A program made the position numbers and the translations under genes. A stretch of 16,305 nucleotides of DNA. Source: Chitinophaga pinensis. GTDB lineage: Bacteria > Bacteroidota > Bacteroidia > SXHM01. Shown here in pieces: positions 14,181 through 16,305 of this stretch (the stretch's first letter is position 1; the number at the start of each line of letters is the position of its first letter). The stretch lies in the NCBI GenBank assembly GCA_945889235.1, contig CAMDBK010000034.1, positions 1-16,305 of the forward strand, given 5' to 3'. The notes under the pieces are model-generated. The model had not been told where the DNA came from. It searched no databases and was given only the letters and a program-made list of their open reading frames with translations.

Positions 14181-14184
14181 CCCC

Positions 14185-14280
14185 GTCTCAAGGGGTGTTT
14201 CCCTCTCGCCTAAGGCGAGACGGGGGGCTGAGATTATACCCGAATAACCTGCTCAGGATAATGCCTGCGAAGGGAAGAGG
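14185..14280 (+). ncRNA. TPP riboswitch (THI element)
   Basis: The conserved core is present in order: GGGGTG (14192-14197), GGCTGAGA (14226-14233), ATACCCG (14236-14242), ACCTG (14247-14251), CAGGATAATGCC (14254-14265), TGCG, and GGGAAGAGG (14272-14280). P1 can form from TCTC (14186-14189) and GAGG (14277-14280). P3 carries an extended 7-bp arm, TCTCGCC (14204-14210) with GGCGAGA (14214-14220), around a TAA loop. The element binds thiamine pyrophosphate and normally represses the downstream gene. It lies 72 nt before the receptor's ATG, so the receptor is under thiamine control. Confidence 0.95.
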
Positions 14281-14310
14281 AAATAAAAAATTTAGTGTAC
14301 GGAAGCCTGC

Positions 14311-14351
14311 TCCTGGTTTTCAAGATTATTTAAACCAGTTAAAAACCGGGA
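14311..14351 (+). promoter_or_regulatory. Candidate riboswitch expression platform (start-codon sequestering hairpin)
   Basis: TCCTGGTTTT (14311-14320) can pair with AAAACCGGGA (14342-14351), 10 bp with one G-U, ending one base before the ATG at 14353. The same left arm can pair instead with AAACCAG (14332-14338) through CTGGTTT, a perfect 7-bp hairpin. No T-run follows, so control of translation is more likely than termination. The pairing is read by eye; no folding energy was computed. Confidence 0.5.
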
Positions 14352-14352
14352 C

Positions 14353-16305
14353 ATGAAATCATCATTTCAAAAAGCAGAACTATCTATTCTTGTTTCCTGC
14401 TTCTTACTTCTTGCTTCTAATTCATCTTTTGCGCAATCCACCATCACCGGAACCGTTTCAGACGAAACAGAAACACTTGCCGGAGCAAGCGTAAGTATTA
14501 AAAGCACGTACAAAGCAACCAGCACCAATGCGGAGGGTAAGTTTGTTTTGAATAACATGCACAACGGAGCTTATACACTAGTGGTGAGTTTTATCGGTTA
14601 CGAAATACTGGAAAAAGATATTCAGCTGAACGGTAATCAGGAACTGAATATTGTACTGACTAAAAAAACAGTGATATCAGATGAGGTGGTTGTATCAGCC
14701 ACCCGTGCCGGAAAAAATACAGCCACTACTTATTCTGAGGTAAGCAAAGAACAAATCGCAAAAAACAATCTGGGTCAGGATATTCCTTTTCTGTTGCAGC
14801 AACTGCCTTCGGTAATTGTAAACTCCGATGCAGGCGCGGGAGTAGGCTACACCGGCATCAATATCCGCGGCAGTGATGCCACGCGCATTAATGTTACCGT
14901 AAACGGAATACCGATGAATGATTCTGAATCACACGGCACCTGGTGGGTAAATACACCCGACCTTGCTTCATCGGTTGAGAATATACAGGTGCAGCGTGGG
15001 GTGGGAACTTCTACCAATGGCGCTGCGGCTTTTGGTGCCAGTTTAAATATTCAAACCGCACAACTGAATGTAAAACCTTATGCAGAAATCAGTAATTCGT
15101 ATGGCTCCTTCAACACGTGGAAACATACTATTAAAGCGGGTTCGGGCTTGCTTTCCGATCATTTTACGGTGGATGCCCGTTTATCAAAAATAAGTTCAGA
15201 CGGATATATGGACAGAGCAAATTCTGATTTGAAATCGTATTATTTATCTGCGGCTTACTATGGTAAAAACACAATGTTACGTTTTGTCAATTTTTCGGGA
15301 AAAGAAAAAACCTACCAGAGCTGGTATGGTGTTCCGCAGGATTCATTAGCTACCAACCGCACCTATAATTATTACACCTATGATAACGAAACCGACAACT
15401 ATCAGCAGGACCATTATCAGCTTTTGTTTTCACAGACCTTTACCCGCGCATTTAAAATGAACGCAGCTTTGCATTACACCAAAGGGCGCGGTTATTACGA
15501 GCAATACCGCACACAGGATGCCTTTGCTGATTATGGTTTGGTAAATCCCGTTATAGGCAGCGATACCATTACCACTTCTGATTTTATACGTCAGCGCTGG
15601 TTAGACAACAATTTTTACGGTGTTACGTATTCGTTTGAATACACTAACGACAAACGCTTTTCGGCTATACTGGGTGGTGCTGCCAATAACTATACAGGCG
15701 GGCATTACGGAACTATTATCTGGGCTCAATATGCTTCCAACTCGGCTATCAATCAAAAGTATTATAATGATGATGCAAGCAAAACCGATGTGAACGCCTA
15801 CTTCAAAGCCAACTACCGCATAGGCAACAAACTGAATGCGTTTATTGATCTGCAATACCGCAACATTCAGTATTCATTTATAGGGTATAACAATCTGTTG
15901 CAAAATGTGGAGCAACAGGTTACGTTTAACTTCTTCAATCCTAAAGCCGGACTGGTTTATGAAATCAACGGACGTCAGCACCTGTATCTCTCGTACAGCC
16001 GCGGCAACCGTGAACCGGTACGCGATGATTTTACGCAATCAACACCCGGCAGCAGACCGAAACACGAAATGCTTAACAATGTGGAAGCAGGCTATAAACT
16101 GAACGGAAAAAATTTCCGTTTCGGTGTTACCTATTACCTGATGGATTATAAAAATCAATTGGTTCTTACCGGACAAATTAATGATGTAGGCAGCTATACC
16201 CGCACCAATATTGCAAAAAGTTACCGCACCGGAATTGAACCCGAATTTGAAGTGCGTATTGCAAAATTCCTCACCATTGGCGGTAACTTTACCTACAGCC
16301 TGAAC
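14353..16305 (+). CDS. TonB-dependent receptor, probable thiamine/TPP uptake (3' end beyond window)
   Basis: The frame is open from the ATG at 14353 to the last base (651 codons, no stop), so the barrel's end is missing. A signal peptide covers about residues 1-28 (LVSCFLLLASNSSFAQ). Residues about 29-108 are a carboxypeptidase-like regulatory domain (ITGTVSDETETLAGASVSIK, then GYTLVVSFIGY-like sequence AYTLVVSFIGYE). A possible TonB-box stretch is SDEVVVSATR. The plug domain follows (PFLLQQLPSVIVNSDAG, GINIRGSDATRINVTVNGIP, VQRGVGTSTNGAAAFGASLN). The rest is beta-barrel strands. Because a TPP riboswitch heads the transcript, the likely cargo is thiamine or its phosphates, as known for thiamine-regulated outer-membrane receptors of Bacteroides. 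Cargo is inferred from regulation, not from the protein sequence. Energised by TonB-ExbBD from the inner membrane. Confidence 0.93.
   Translation, partial: MKSSFQKAELSILVSCFLLLASNSSFAQSTITGTVSDETETLAGASVSIKSTYKATSTNAEGKFVLNNMHNGAYTLVVSFIGYEILEKDIQLNGNQELNIVLTKKTVISDEVVVSATRAGKNTATTYSEVSKEQIAKNNLGQDIPFLLQQLPSVIVNSDAGAGVGYTGINIRGSDATRINVTVNGIPMNDSESHGTWWVNTPDLASSVENIQVQRGVGTSTNGAAAFGASLNIQTAQLNVKPYAEISNSYGSFNTWKHTIKAGSGLLSDHFTVDARLSKISSDGYMDRANSDLKSYYLSAAYYGKNTMLRFVNFSGKEKTYQSWYGVPQDSLATNRTYNYYTYDNETDNYQQDHYQLLFSQTFTRAFKMNAALHYTKGRGYYEQYRTQDAFADYGLVNPVIGSDTITTSDFIRQRWLDNNFYGVTYSFEYTNDKRFSAILGGAANNYTGGHYGTIIWAQYASNSAINQKYYNDDASKTDVNAYFKANYRIGNKLNAFIDLQYRNIQYSFIGYNNLLQNVEQQVTFNFFNPKAGLVYEINGRQHLYLSYSRGNREPVRDDFTQSTPGSRPKHEMLNNVEAGYKLNGKNFRFGVTYYLMDYKNQLVLTGQINDVGSYTRTNIAKSYRTGIEPEFEVRIAKFLTIGGNFTYSLN

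Noticed and set aside
1..16305. Search for CRISPR arrays, tRNA or rRNA genes and insertion sequences
   Set aside because: No regularly spaced direct repeats, cloverleaf, rRNA signature or transposase-like protein was found on either strand.

Overview
The window reads as chromosomal DNA from a free-living Bacteroidota bacterium. The evidence is a low-to-moderate GC content, several upstream boxes of the Bacteroidota type (TAnnTTTG), a lectin/PKD mosaic secreted protein, a TonB-dependent receptor with an N-terminal carboxypeptidase-like regulatory domain, and a SiaC/DUF1987 protein. I see no rRNA, tRNA, CRISPR array, transposase or phage gene. Both ends cut through a gene.

Layout. Bases 1-1911 (minus) hold the first 637 codons of a secreted protein: an L-type lectin domain followed by PKD and Ig-like modules. 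Next, on the minus strand, come an alkylglycerol-monooxygenase-like membrane hydroxylase (1998-3215) and a small secreted protein (3245-3592). A REP-like hairpin (3651-3680) separates these from a compact three-gene array (3685-8939). The three genes are paralogous outer-membrane beta-barrel proteins with thrombospondin type 3 calcium repeats. The first two end in EF-hand units and the third ends in two SPOR-like domains. A low-affinity iron permease family protein (9007-9459) lies upstream on the same strand.

A short plus-strand DUF1456 gene (9668-9916) converges on cphA. A 13-bp perfect inverted repeat runs from one stop codon to the other and should terminate both transcripts. Cyanophycin synthetase (cphA, 9952-12603, minus) and cyanophycinase (cphB, 12744-13610, plus) are divergent from a 140-bp shared control region. 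Together they can make and break down a nitrogen-rich Asp/Arg storage polymer. cphB abuts a convergent SiaC/DUF1987 regulatory phosphoprotein gene (13611-14000, minus).

The 352-bp region 14001-14352 is regulatory. It has a 9-bp inverted repeat near the SiaC gene, a TAnnTTTG box, a TPP riboswitch (about 14185-14280), and a leader with competing hairpins that reach the start codon of a TonB-dependent receptor (14353 to the window end). That receptor is therefore most likely an outer-membrane thiamine or thiamine-phosphate importer shut off by TPP.

The least explained parts are the tandem barrel array with swapped C-terminal modules and the leader structure between the riboswitch and the receptor. 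All functional calls rest on reading motifs by eye; no database search was possible.
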